64,000 bases of DNA from Bradyrhizobium sp. CCGUVB1N3 (GTDB lineage: Bacteria; Pseudomonadota; Alphaproteobacteria; Rhizobiales; Xanthobacteraceae), in contig NZ_JANADR010000001.1 of assembly GCF_024199925.1 (NCBI RefSeq), positions 2,790,001 to 2,854,000 of the forward strand, read 5' to 3'. Of this stretch, positions 9,551 through 18,634 are shown piece by piece. Position numbers and translations under genes: made by a program. Every line of letters starts with the position of its first letter. The stretch's first letter is position 1. A model generated the notes under the pieces. The model made no database searches. It was not told the origin of the DNA and saw only the letters and a program-made list of their open reading frames with translations.

Positions 9551-10122
9551 GGCTGCACCCTCGTCTCACTGGCTGCGGGAGGCGCGGGATCCTCGTCCAG
9601 CGGTTCGGGATGATCAAAACCGTTGCGCAGGCCGTTGACGAGCTGCTCGACGGTGAACAGGCCGATCAGGACGCCCGACACCGGAATGATGGCATAGAGC
9701 GAGGCGATCGGCGTGCCCGACGGCAGGCGAAAACTGCCGAAGCCGCGAAGATAGTTGAGATAGCCGTACCAGATCAGGCAGGCGGCAACGCCGAGCACGA
9801 CAATGCGGATGATGACCTCGACGATCAGCCGCGGCGTGCCGTGCATCGCCTCGGAGATCGCTGTGAGATAGAGATGGTCGTTGCGCCGCGTCGCGGCCGC
9901 CGTGCCAATGAAGATCGCGTAGATGAACAGCGTCGAGGTGACCTCCTGGAGCCACAGCCAGGGATGACCGATGGTGCGGGTGACGATGTCGGCGGTCACC
10001 GACAGCGAGAAGCCGAAGCACAGCACGCCGCAAAGCATCATCAGCGCAAGCTCGAGCCAGTCGAAGATACGCCACTTCAGGTGACGCTGCCGCGTCAGGA
10101 CGAGCTTGTCGGCGATGGCCAT
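9547..10122 (-). CDS. TRAP transporter small permease, DctQ type
   Basis: From the ATG at 10122 the protein is 191 residues with four hydrophobic segments. This includes a TRAP small-subunit region near WLWLQEVTSTLFIYAIFIG. A longer frame reaches 10206, but its extra residues (PAFAGTTG) are translation of a REP-like palindrome, so the internal ATG is preferred. It pairs with the large permease, which it overlaps by 4 bp, and lies between the repeat and that gene. Confidence 0.9.
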   Translation of the reverse strand: MAIADKLVLTRQRHLKWRIFDWLELALMMLCGVLCFGFSLSVTADIVTRTIGHPWLWLQEVTSTLFIYAIFIGTAAATRRNDHLYLTAISEAMHGTPRLIVEVIIRIVVLGVAACLIWYGYLNYLRGFGSFRLPSGTPIASLYAIIPVSGVLIGLFTVEQLVNGLRNGFDHPEPLDEDPAPPAASETRVQP

Positions 10123-10132
10123 CAACGTCCCC

Positions 10133-10250
10133 GTCGTCCCGGCGAATGCCGGGACCCATAACCCCAGCTCCGCGTTGTTGAAAGAAGCAGACAGCCATCG
10201 TGCCACAAGCTGCGTCGCGGAGTATGGGTCCCGGCCTTCGCCGGGACGAC
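10133..10250. repeat. REP-like inverted repeat pair
   Basis: A GTCGTCCCGGCGAATGCCGG arm at 10133 is matched in reverse complement by the arm ending at 10250 (CCGGCCTTCGCCGGGACGAC). Each arm is itself a GCCGG-type hairpin. About 60 bp of spacer separates them. The element lies between the TRAP binding protein and small permease genes and could act as an attenuator or mRNA-stabilising stem within the operon. Confidence 0.75.
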
Positions 10251-10275
10251 TCGTGGAGGCAGTGGCATCTGCGGC

Positions 10276-11271
10276 CTAGTTGATCGACCGGATCAGGTTC
10301 TTGATCTTCTCGGCGTGCCGGCCGAGATCCTTGGCGAGCTTGTCGAGATAGGGATCGGCGAACGCGGTAAAGCTCTTCTTGTCGACGTTGTCGACGATCT
10401 TGACGCCCATCTTCTTCAGCTTCTCGGCCGCGCTGCGCTCGAGTTCGAACGCTTTCTGCGGCTCCTTCGAGCTGATCTCGTTGGCCGCGGTCTGCACCCA
10501 CTGCTTCTGCTCGGCCGTAAGACTCTGCCAGAGCTTGTCGGAGACGAACACCAGCGCGTTGTTGGCCTCGTGCTCGGTGATGTTGAGCACCGGTGCCACC
10601 TCGTAGTGCTTGTTGACGAGATAGACGTTGATGCTGTTCTCAGCGACGTCGACCACGCCGGTCTGCAGCGAGGTGTAGACGCTGCCGAAGGGCATGTGCA
10701 CCGTCTGGGCGCCATAGGCCGGGAACATGGTGTCCTCTGTCGCAGTCGCCTGCACGCGGACCTTCAGCCCCTTGATGTCACCGACATTGTGGATCTCCCG
10801 CTTGGAGTACATGTGGCGCACGCCCTGCGAGCCCGTCGCGATCAGGTGCAGGCCCTGCGTGGTCTCGTCGATCAACGTCTTGAGCGCTTCGAACACTTTT
10901 GGATCGGCCAATCCCTTGATCACGTGATTTTCGTCGCGGAACAGGAAGTGCAGCGACATCACGCCGGCCTGCGGCGAGATCGTGGCGGTGTTGGCGGAGG
11001 AGATAATCGCGAATTCAATGTCGCCCGACTTCACGAGCTGGAGCACCTGCGGCTCCTGGCCGAGCTGCGCGCCGGGATATTGGTCAATGATCATGGTGCC
11101 CTTGCTCAATTCCTTGAGCTTGTCCGCAAAGAGATCACCGGCGATCGAATAGCCGGTGTTGCGCGGCTGGTCATAGGCGAAGCGATAATGCTTCACCTCC
11201 TGTGCCGATGCGCCCGTGACGAACAGGATCACAGCCGTTGCCGCCAGCCCAAGCATGGATCGTGCAATCAT
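10276..11271 (-). CDS. TRAP transporter substrate-binding protein, DctP family
   Basis: The 331-residue periplasmic protein has a signal peptide (MLGLAATAVILFVTGASAQ). The DctP fold includes the Arg-containing ligand motif around residues 165-175 (IKGLKVRVQATATEDTMF) and the PFGSVYTSLQTGVVD segment. It captures a carboxylate-bearing solute for the DctQM permease downstream. The neighbouring dehydratase and GntR genes suggest a sugar acid. The 60-bp gap to the dehydratase gene suggests one leftward operon. Confidence 0.93.
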   Translation of the reverse strand: MIARSMLGLAATAVILFVTGASAQEVKHYRFAYDQPRNTGYSIAGDLFADKLKELSKGTMIIDQYPGAQLGQEPQVLQLVKSGDIEFAIISSANTATISPQAGVMSLHFLFRDENHVIKGLADPKVFEALKTLIDETTQGLHLIATGSQGVRHMYSKREIHNVGDIKGLKVRVQATATEDTMFPAYGAQTVHMPFGSVYTSLQTGVVDVAENSINVYLVNKHYEVAPVLNITEHEANNALVFVSDKLWQSLTAEQKQWVQTAANEISSKEPQKAFELERSAAEKLKKMGVKIVDNVDKKSFTAFADPYLDKLAKDLGRHAEKIKNLIRSIN

Positions 11272-11331
11272 CGTCTCCCCCTGTTTTATGGTTCGCCGCT
11301 TTTGCGGCTGAACAGTTTTGCGGGTGGTCGC

Positions 11332-13050
11332 TCACCCCTTCTCGGTCTTTGGTCCAGTCCTCTGCATGAAATCGAAGTCGCAGCCCTCGTCGGCCTGCAA
11401 GATGGTCTCGTTGAACAGCCAGGCATAGCCACGCCTGCTTTCGTCCGGCGCGGCCGCCGGCTTCAACGCCGCCCGCCGCCGCGCGAACTCCGTATCGTCA
11501 ACCAGAAGCTCGATGCTGCGCCTGGCAACGTCCAGCCGGATCATGTCGCCGTTCTTCACCAGCGCCAGGGGACCGCCGACCGCGGATTCCGGCGTGATGT
11601 GCAGGACGATGGTGCCGAACGCCGTGCCGCTCATGCGCGCGTCCGAGATGCGCACCATGTCCTTGGTGCCGCCACGCGCGAGCTTCTTCGGGATTGGCAA
11701 GTAACCTGCCTCGGGCATGCCGGGCGCGCCCTTCGGACCCGCATTGCGCAGCACCAGCACGTCATCGGCGGTCACGTCGAGATCGGGATCGTCGACCCGC
11801 AAGGTCATGTCCGCGACGGATTCGAACACCACCGCGCGCCCGGTGTGCTGCAATAGCTTGGGGCTCGCGGCGGATTGCTTGATGACGGCACCGCGCGGCG
11901 CGAGATTGCCGTGCAGGACGGCGAGCCCGCCCTCGGGCTTGATCGGATTGTCGCGCGGCCGGATCGCGTCCTGTCCCGGCACTTCCTCCGCGTTGGCGAC
12001 GACATCGTGCAGCGACTGCCCCGAGATCGTCTTGGCGTCGAGATCGATGAGATCGCCGAGCTGCGCCAGCAGCTTCGGCACGCCGCCGGCGTGATGGAAA
12101 TGCTCCATATAGTGCTCGCCGGACGGTTTGAGGTCGACCAGCACCGGCACCTCGCGGCCGAGCTTGTCGAAGGCGTCGAGATCGAGCCGGTGCGGCGAGC
12201 GGTGCGCCATCGCCGTTAGATGGATCAGGCCGTTGGTCGAGCCGCCGATCGCCTGGAGCACGACCTGCGCATTCTTGAAGGACGCCGGCGTCAGCAATTC
12301 GCTCGGCTTCGGTCCCTTGGTCTTGGCCATCTCGGCGGCGACCTTGCCGCTCGCTTCCGCCAGGCGAAAGCGCTCGGCATGCGGCGCCGGGATCGTCGCG
12401 CTCATCGGCAGCGAGAGGCCCATGGCTTCGATCATGCAGGCCATGGTCGAGGCCGTGCCCATCACCATGCAGGTGCCGACCGATGGCGCGAGCCGGCCGT
12501 TGACCGCCTCGATCTCGGCATCGTCGATGTCGCCGGCGCGATACTTCGCCCACAGCCGCCGGCAGTCCGTACAGGCGCCCAGCACCTCGCCCTTGTGATG
12601 GCCGACAACCATCGGCCCCACGGGAATGACCACCGTCGGCAGGTCGGCGCTGATCGCGGCCATCACCTGCGCAGGCAGCGTCTTGTCGCAGCCGCCGATC
12701 ACGATCACCGCATCCATCGGCTGGGCGCGGATCATCTCCTCGGTGTCCATCGCCATGAGGTTGCGGAGATACATCGAGGTTGGATGCGCAAAGCTCTCGG
12801 CGATCGAGATGGTCGGGAACACGAACGGCATCGCGCCCGACAGCATCACGCCGCGCTTGGCCGCCTCGATAATCTGCGGCACGTTGCCGTGGCAGGGATT
12901 GTAGTCGCTGTAGGTGTTGGTGATGCCGACGATCGGGCGCTCAAGCGCGTCGTCGGAATAGCCCATGGCCTTGATGAAGGCCTTGCGCAGGAACAGCGAG
13001 AAGCCGGCATCGCCATAGCTCGTCAGCCCCTTGCGCAAGCCACTCGTCAT
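11332..13050 (-). CDS. IlvD/Edd-family dehydratase, probably sugar-acid (aldonate) dehydratase
   Basis: From the ATG at 13050 the enzyme is 572 residues. It has the three cysteines expected to hold the iron-sulfur cluster: NPCHGN near residue 50, GGCDKTLPAQ near 118 and GTCMVMGTASTM near 188. The C-terminal swivel domain has PEAGYLPIPKKL and RISDARMSGTAFG. The CTDCRRLW insertion and overall length suit aldonate dehydratases (arabinonate/xylonate type) better than IlvD of branched-chain synthesis. It should convert a sugar acid to the 2-keto-3-deoxy acid. It is the first gene of the leftward TRAP operon and diverges from a GntR regulator. An 18-residue upstream extension is possible but unlikely. 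Confidence 0.9.
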   Translation of the reverse strand: MTSGLRKGLTSYGDAGFSLFLRKAFIKAMGYSDDALERPIVGITNTYSDYNPCHGNVPQIIEAAKRGVMLSGAMPFVFPTISIAESFAHPTSMYLRNLMAMDTEEMIRAQPMDAVIVIGGCDKTLPAQVMAAISADLPTVVIPVGPMVVGHHKGEVLGACTDCRRLWAKYRAGDIDDAEIEAVNGRLAPSVGTCMVMGTASTMACMIEAMGLSLPMSATIPAPHAERFRLAEASGKVAAEMAKTKGPKPSELLTPASFKNAQVVLQAIGGSTNGLIHLTAMAHRSPHRLDLDAFDKLGREVPVLVDLKPSGEHYMEHFHHAGGVPKLLAQLGDLIDLDAKTISGQSLHDVVANAEEVPGQDAIRPRDNPIKPEGGLAVLHGNLAPRGAVIKQSAASPKLLQHTGRAVVFESVADMTLRVDDPDLDVTADDVLVLRNAGPKGAPGMPEAGYLPIPKKLARGGTKDMVRISDARMSGTAFGTIVLHITPESAVGGPLALVKNGDMIRLDVARRSIELLVDDTEFARRRAALKPAAAPDESRRGYAWLFNETILQADEGCDFDFMQRTGPKTEKG

Positions 13051-13096
13051 GATGCCACTCCATTCGCCTCGGCATTGTCGTACAGGCTGCCCCCTG

Positions 13097-13171
13097 ATTG
13101 TCAATAACAGAGGCCGCTATTAGACCTTTTTCCAACCCAAACTCCGCCGAGCACGGCAGATTATTGACAAT
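13097..13171. promoter_or_regulatory. Paired ATTGWCAAT operator-like sites between dehydratase and GntR genes
   Basis: ATTGTCAAT is at 13097-13105 and ATTGACAAT at 13163-13171. They are reverse complements inside a perfect 12-bp inverted repeat (GATTGTCAATAA / TTATTGACAATC). They sit in the only promoter region shared by the dehydratase operon and the divergent FCD-GntR gene. Such ATTGnCAAT-like palindromes are a usual size for FCD-GntR operators. A repression loop across about 66 bp is plausible. Confidence 0.55.
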
Positions 13172-13233
13172 CCACTCCCTCCCTGCTCCACAGGAGCGAC
13201 CGAACCACGGGCCCGGCCCGGGAGGCCAAGGGG

Positions 13234-13935
13234 ATGACGGAGATTTTGAGCGCGAGCCCGGCGGCACTTCGGCGCGAGGACCCCGACGACGTGGTCGCGC
13301 GGCTCGAGGAGGACATCATCTTCGGCCGCTTCGCACCGGCCGCGCGCCTGACCGAGGACGCGCTGATGTCGCGCTACGGCACCTCGCGGCATTTCGTCCG
13401 CCAGGCTCTTGTGGAGGCCGAGCGGCGCGGCATCGTCCGGCGCGAGAAGAATATCGGCGCTACCGTTCGCTTCTATTCGGCCGAGGAAGTCCGGCAGATC
13501 TACGAGGTGCGGGAGATGCTGACGCGGCAGGCCGCGCTGATGATCCCCCTGCCCGCGCCGCAAGCCCTGGTCGAGGAGCTGACCGAGCTACAGCGGCACT
13601 ATTGCGCGAAGGCCGAGGCGCAGGACCTGCGCGGCATCCACGAAGCGAACGACGCCTTCCACGTCGCGCTGTTCTCGGCCTGCGGCAATCCCTATCTGGT
13701 GCGCTCGCTGCAGGACTACATGAACCTGACGCTGCCGATGCGCGCGAAGAACCTCGCCGACCGCGACGGGCTGGCGCTGTCACGACGCCAGCACGAGCTG
13801 ATGATCGAATTGCTGAAGGGCAGGGATAGCTGGGCCCTGGCGCAGCTCTGCGTCGATCACATGCAATTCAGCAAGTCGGATTATCTCGCCCGCATCGCGG
13901 ACGATGAAACTGAACGCCAAGGTGCGCCCCCTTAA
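13234..13935 (+). CDS. GntR family transcriptional regulator, FCD (FadR-like) type
   Basis: The 233-residue protein has an N-terminal winged helix (RLTEDALMSRYGTSRHFVRQAL, roughly residues 35-60). An all-helical FCD domain carries the metal and ligand residues (ANDAFHVALFSACGN, near 142, and late HDxxF-like histidines). It diverges from the dehydratase-TRAP operon and probably represses it until the sugar acid or a breakdown product is present. The start codon follows GGCCAAGGGG. Confidence 0.9.
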   Translation: MTEILSASPAALRREDPDDVVARLEEDIIFGRFAPAARLTEDALMSRYGTSRHFVRQALVEAERRGIVRREKNIGATVRFYSAEEVRQIYEVREMLTRQAALMIPLPAPQALVEELTELQRHYCAKAEAQDLRGIHEANDAFHVALFSACGNPYLVRSLQDYMNLTLPMRAKNLADRDGLALSRRQHELMIELLKGRDSWALAQLCVDHMQFSKSDYLARIADDETERQGAPP

Positions 13936-14132
13936 ATAAGCTGGATGTCAGTGCCCGGTATGCATGGAATGTAGGGATAGGACCAACCGCAGCTTGAACC
14001 GACGCATGCCGAGACGAGCTTTAAAACTGTTTGTCAAGCCATCGAAATAACGCAGAGCCAGAAATAAATAGGGACGGGCGTCCAGCGGCACATCGCACAT
14101 GCTCACCCTTTTCCTTCCCGAATGAAAATGTC

Positions 14133-15404
14133 ATGACCGAACAAACCCTGACAGAGCCGATCGATGAGCGGCGAGAGGTGTCCCGCGGCTTTTCGCGCTA
14201 CCAGTCAATTCTCGTCGCGCTGCTGGCGCTTGTCCAATTCACCATCATCATCGATTTCATGATTATGTCGCCACTCGGCGCCATCATCATGCCGGCGCTC
14301 AATATTTCGGCCGCGCAGTTCGGGGTGGCCGTCTCCGCTTACGCATTCAGCGCGGGAATTTCCGGCATCCTGGCGGCCGGCTTTGCCGATCAGTTCGATC
14401 GCAAGCGGCTGCTCTTGTTTTTTTATTTCGGGTTTACCCTTGGGACCGCGCTTTGCGCGATCGCTCCCAACTATCATGTGCTGCTGCTTGGGCGGATCGT
14501 TACCGGCTTGTTCGGCGGTGTGATCGGCTCCGTTGTGCTCGCCATCGTGACCGATCTCTTTGCACTGCAATTGCGGGGCCGTGTCATGGGCTTCGTGCAA
14601 ACCGCCTTCGCTGCAAGCCAGGTGCTGGGGATTCCAGCCGGTCTTTTTCTCTCCAACCACTGGAGCTGGCACGTCGCGTTCGGCGCATTGGTCGGCGTGT
14701 CGATCGTTGGGATGGCCGCCGTGCTGCTTTTGATGAAACCGGTAAACGGCCATCTCTTGCTGAAGCAGGATAAAAGCCCGTTCCGGCACCTCATCGCAAC
14801 GATCGCACAGCCACGCTACTGGATGGCATTCGCGGTGACGACGCTGCTCGCAACCGGCGGCTATATGCTGATGCCGTTCGGGAGCGCCTACACCGTGCAC
14901 AATCTCGGCATCGATATCGTTCATCTGCCGACGATCTATCTCGTCTCCGGTCTGTTTAGCATTTTGATCGGACCGCTGGTCGGACGTGCGAGCGATGCTT
15001 TTGGCAAATTTCCCACCTTTGCCTTCGGCAGCGCCATGTCCATCGTCATGGTGCTCATCTACACGCATCTCGGCCAGGTGAGTTTGACGGTCGCGATCCT
15101 CGTCAACGTCTTGATGTTCGTTGGAATCTTTTCACGCATGATCCCGTCGCAAGCGTTGATTTCCGCAATCCCCGAGCCGGCACAACGCGGCTCCTTCAGC
15201 GCGATCGGCGCCTCCCTGCAACAGCTCTCCGGCGGTCTCGGCTCCGTGCTCGCAGCCGCACTCATCGCACAAAATGCCGATGGTTCGCTCCGGCATTTCG
15301 ATTGGCTAGGATACGTCGTTGTTACAACGGCGGTGATTTCCCTGATCGTGATGTATCTTGCGCAGAGGCCAATCGCCGCCCGGGTTGGCAAGCACGTTGT
15401 TTAA
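14133..15404 (+). CDS. MFS transporter
   Basis: From the ATG at 14133 this is a 423-residue protein with about 12 membrane segments. It has the MFS loop motif after helix 2 (AGFADQFDRKRLLLFFYFG). It resembles drug-efflux or sugar-efflux permeases of the DHA/arabinose-efflux groups; the substrate is unknown. A longer TTG-initiated frame from 14031 has atypical residues and is rejected. Base composition is visibly less GC-rich than in the neighbours, with T-runs and AT-ending codons. A perfect 8-bp-stem hairpin follows immediately at 15405-15422. Confidence 0.87.
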   Translation: MTEQTLTEPIDERREVSRGFSRYQSILVALLALVQFTIIIDFMIMSPLGAIIMPALNISAAQFGVAVSAYAFSAGISGILAAGFADQFDRKRLLLFFYFGFTLGTALCAIAPNYHVLLLGRIVTGLFGGVIGSVVLAIVTDLFALQLRGRVMGFVQTAFAASQVLGIPAGLFLSNHWSWHVAFGALVGVSIVGMAAVLLLMKPVNGHLLLKQDKSPFRHLIATIAQPRYWMAFAVTTLLATGGYMLMPFGSAYTVHNLGIDIVHLPTIYLVSGLFSILIGPLVGRASDAFGKFPTFAFGSAMSIVMVLIYTHLGQVSLTVAILVNVLMFVGIFSRMIPSQALISAIPEPAQRGSFSAIGASLQQLSGGLGSVLAAALIAQNADGSLRHFDWLGYVVVTTAVISLIVMYLAQRPIAARVGKHVV

Positions 15405-15518
15405 GGCGTCGGTTCCGACGCCCGGACACGCTACGGCGATCTGCCCCTGCCCACTCCCGAGGGCGAGAACGGACAGGGCGTGCCGCTGGCTGATCGGATT
15501 CTGCGAATGGACGCCTAG
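15405..15518 (+). pseudogene. Possible C-terminal remnant of a gene ending at the IS target site
   Basis: The stretch between the MFS stop and the IS is open in the MFS frame and reads as plausible protein (RYGDLPLPTPEGENGQGVPL, then ADRILRMDA). GC3 is about 76%, counted by hand over 37 codons. It ends in a TAG that forms part of the IS target duplication CTAG. No start codon or ribosome site is visible. It may be the 3' end of a gene that once converged on the uronate dehydrogenase gene. I could not identify the family. The first 18 bases also form a hairpin (GGCGTCGG/CCGACGCC), so terminator sequence is an alternative for the left part. Confidence 0.35.
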
Positions 15519-15593
15519 GGTCTGTACTCAATAAGGATTCCGGCTGAGCCCGGTTTGTGATTCAAGGTCTCCGAAGATGATTTGGAGGCCGGG

Positions 15594-15986
15594 ATGGCGA
15601 AGGTGCTCTACCTTTTGAACGATGCGGAATGGCGGCGGATCGAGCCGTTGTTGCCCCGTGGTCGGCGTGGAGCGCGTCGCGTCGACGATCGCCGGGTGAT
15701 CAGCGGGATCGTCTACATGCTGCGTTCGGGCGGTCGCTGGCGCGATTGCCCGGCGGGGTATGGTCCCTACACGACGATCTACAATCGCTATAATCGCTGG
15801 AGCCGTCAGGGGATTTGGCACGACATCTTCAAGGCTCTGACCGGTCATAGCGGCATCTTCGGCACCGTCGCCATCGACAGCACCCACGTCAAAGCCCACC
15901 GCTCCGCCGCTGGCGCAAAAGGGGGGACTTCGCGCAAGGTATCGGCCGCTCGCGCGGCGGGCGCACGACGAAGCTCCACGGCCTGA
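15594..15986 (+). CDS. IS5-family transposase, first frame (orfA)
   Basis: This 130-residue frame begins at an ATG preceded by GGAGG. It carries the IS5 DUF4096-type N-terminal domain (DAEWRRIEPLLPRG, GGRWRDCPAGYGPYTTIYNR) and the first catalytic Asp (VAIDSTHVKAHRSA). At 15917-15926 there is an AAAAGGGGGG slippery run. A -1 shift there joins this frame to the second one, giving the usual IS5 order (GRSRGGRTTKLHGLTDAKGR). Without the shift the protein ends at 15986 and lacks the other catalytic residues. Confidence 0.88.
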   Translation: MAKVLYLLNDAEWRRIEPLLPRGRRGARRVDDRRVISGIVYMLRSGGRWRDCPAGYGPYTTIYNRYNRWSRQGIWHDIFKALTGHSGIFGTVAIDSTHVKAHRSAAGAKGGTSRKVSAARAAGARRSSTA

Positions 15987-16009
15987 CCGACGCCAAAGGA
16001 CGGCCTCGG

Positions 16010-16354
16010 GTGCTTTTGCTCACCGCCGGCAATGTCAACGACATCACCGTTGCCGCCGATCTGGTCCGCGCTATCGGTCCCTTCCGCCGCCTGATCGCCG
16101 ACCGCGGATACGACGCCGATCACCTGCGCCACCTGATCAAGGGCCGCAAAGCTGAACCGGTCATCCCCTCGACCACATCAAGGCGCAGCCCTATTCCTTA
16201 CGACAAACGCGCTTACAAGCAGCGAAACCGCGTCGAACGTATGTGGTGCAGACTCAAAGACTGGCGTCGCATCGCCACCCGATACGACAAACTCGCCAGG
16301 AATTACCTCAGTGCAGCCTTCATCGCCGCCGCAGTCACCTATTGGCTCAATTGA
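16010..16354 (+). CDS. IS5-family transposase, second frame (orfB)
   Basis: This frame supplies the C-terminal catalytic core: the second Asp in LIADRGYDAD and the Glu in RNRVERMWCRLKDWRRIATRYDKL. The frame is open from about 15926, so it is expected to be made as a fusion with orfA by -1 slippage rather than on its own. The full product is about 253 residues, normal for small IS5 elements. It stops 9 bp before the right IS end. Confidence 0.85.
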   Translation: MLLLTAGNVNDITVAADLVRAIGPFRRLIADRGYDADHLRHLIKGRKAEPVIPSTTSRRSPIPYDKRAYKQRNRVERMWCRLKDWRRIATRYDKLARNYLSAAFIAAAVTYWLN

Positions 16355-16363
16355 GTCCGGACC

Positions 16364-17188
16364 CTAGCGCTTGGTCCAGTCGATGATTCGGCTTGGATCC
16401 GCATCGAATTCGATGCTGCAAAACGCGCCGCCCTGGTAGTAGTCGCCGACCGGATCGGGCTTCAGCTTGGCCTGCTCGGCCATCGCGTGCTGCCAAAAGT
16501 CCTCTGCGCGGCCGGTGGGACGGTAGCCGAACTCATAGGCGCGGTGGTTGTCCCACCAGGCGCGCTCGTTGAGCGAGGCGCCGTAGAAGATCTCGAAATG
16601 GATGTCGGGGTGCTCGAGGCCGATGCGGCAGAGCTGCACGAGATCCTCGGGCTTCAGCCAGATCGCGAGCCGGCGCTGGTCGAGCGGCTTCTCGCCGAAA
16701 TTTCCGATACGGATGCAGGTGACCTTGAGCCCGTGCTTGTCGGCATAGAGCGCGCCGACCGCTTCGCCAAACACCTTGCTGACGCCGTAGCGGCCGTCGG
16801 GGCGCGGCGTGACGTCGGTACCGATCTTGTGGTGGCGCGGATAGAAGCCGACCGCGTGGTTGGAGGACGCGAAGATCACGCGCTTGACGCCCTGCTTGCG
16901 CGCGGCCTCGAACAGGTTGTAGCCGCCGATGATGTTGGCCTGGAGAATGTCGTCCCAGGATCCCTCGACCGAATAGCCGCCAAAATGCAGGATGCCGTCG
17001 ACGCCCTCGCAGATCGCCTCGCATTGCGCGAGATCGGACAGGTCCGCCGCCTTGAATTTCTCGTTGGCGCCGAGATCGGCGGGCGGCTTGATGTCAGAGA
17101 GCAGGAGGTCCGGATAGATCGGCGGCAGCAATTTGCGCATCGCGCTGCCGATTCCGCCCGAAGCTCCCGTCATCAAAATACGCGGCAT
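16364..17188 (-). CDS. udh: Uronate dehydrogenase (NAD-dependent SDR/epimerase family)
   Basis: The 274-residue extended short-chain dehydrogenase has the GASGGIGSAMRK nucleotide-binding motif (residues 8-19). It also has the FASSNHAVGFYP segment and the YGVSK catalytic pair near residues 130-140. AWWDNHRAYEFGYRP follows the pattern of Agrobacterium uronate dehydrogenase. It should oxidise galacturonate or glucuronate to the aldarolactone with NAD+. The divergent lactonase next door fits the next step. Its TAG stop lies in the CTAG duplicated by the IS insertion, so the frame was left intact. Confidence 0.85.
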   Translation of the reverse strand: MPRILMTGASGGIGSAMRKLLPPIYPDLLLSDIKPPADLGANEKFKAADLSDLAQCEAICEGVDGILHFGGYSVEGSWDDILQANIIGGYNLFEAARKQGVKRVIFASSNHAVGFYPRHHKIGTDVTPRPDGRYGVSKVFGEAVGALYADKHGLKVTCIRIGNFGEKPLDQRRLAIWLKPEDLVQLCRIGLEHPDIHFEIFYGASLNERAWWDNHRAYEFGYRPTGRAEDFWQHAMAEQAKLKPDPVGDYYQGGAFCSIEFDADPSRIIDWTKR

Positions 17189-17279
17189 GTCTTCCCTCGC
17201 AGGTAGCGACCGGTTTGCGGTCGCGGGGCTCTAATGATAGCAGACCTGACCAGAGGGGACGCAACAACGAGAACTGCAC

Positions 17280-18260
<981 letters not shown>

Positions 18261-18634
18261 ATGAAAGGGCCTGCCCTACATCGCCCTGCAATGGAGTGGG
18301 CCAACGATTGAAGTCATGTCAAATCGGCGGCGCCTGGCTCGCCGTTGAATGGAACTTCCTTCGCACTTCAGCGTTAAGTGCTGCTTTGTCAGAATTCAAC
18401 TGGGGTGCGGTTCCCATGTTGTGAGTGGACAGTTGGAAGTTTTTCGCCGGACATTCCGTCGATCGGCAGGAACCCGCCGACTTATTTCCAACACCAACCA
18501 TCGGCCCGAAATTTCCCAAGAGAAATTTCCCAAGACAAGGCAGTTGCGAGATCGTGCGACGGCCGTCGTCCACCCGCAGATCAGGAGCGACCCCAACAAA
18601 GCAACATTGCAACAATCAATGCGGAGAGAACGCC
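18261..18634. other. Intergenic region upstream of DUF937 gene
   Basis: I see no gene in these 374 bases. They include a perfect two-unit tandem repeat of GAAATTTCCCAAGA (18508-18521 and 18522-18535), about 100 bp before the DUF937 start. They presumably hold the promoter of that gene. The long frame that runs through here in phase with the next gene lacks coding character. Confidence 0.6.
18508..18535. repeat. Perfect 14-bp tandem duplication
   Basis: Two adjacent copies of GAAATTTCCCAAGA lie in the leader or promoter of the DUF937 gene. The unit could be a duplicated operator or a recent slippage event. Confidence 0.75.

Larger units (their letters stand above)
15519..16363 (+). mobile_element. 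IS5-family insertion sequence, 845 bp
   Basis: The element is bounded by imperfect terminal inverted repeats: left GGTCTGTACTCAAT at 15519 and right GGTCCGGACTCAAT read inward from 16363, matching at 12 of 14 positions. The flanks carry a 4-bp target duplication, CTAG, at 15515-15518 and 16364-16367. Inside are two overlapping frames that together encode a DDE transposase read by -1 frameshifting. The size, target and frameshift fit the IS5 family (IS427/IS5 groups). It looks intact. Confidence 0.92.

Noticed and set aside
14031..14132. N-terminal extension of the MFS transporter from a TTG
   Set aside because: The extra 34 residues are polar and unlike MFS starts; the ATG at 14133 fits the family.
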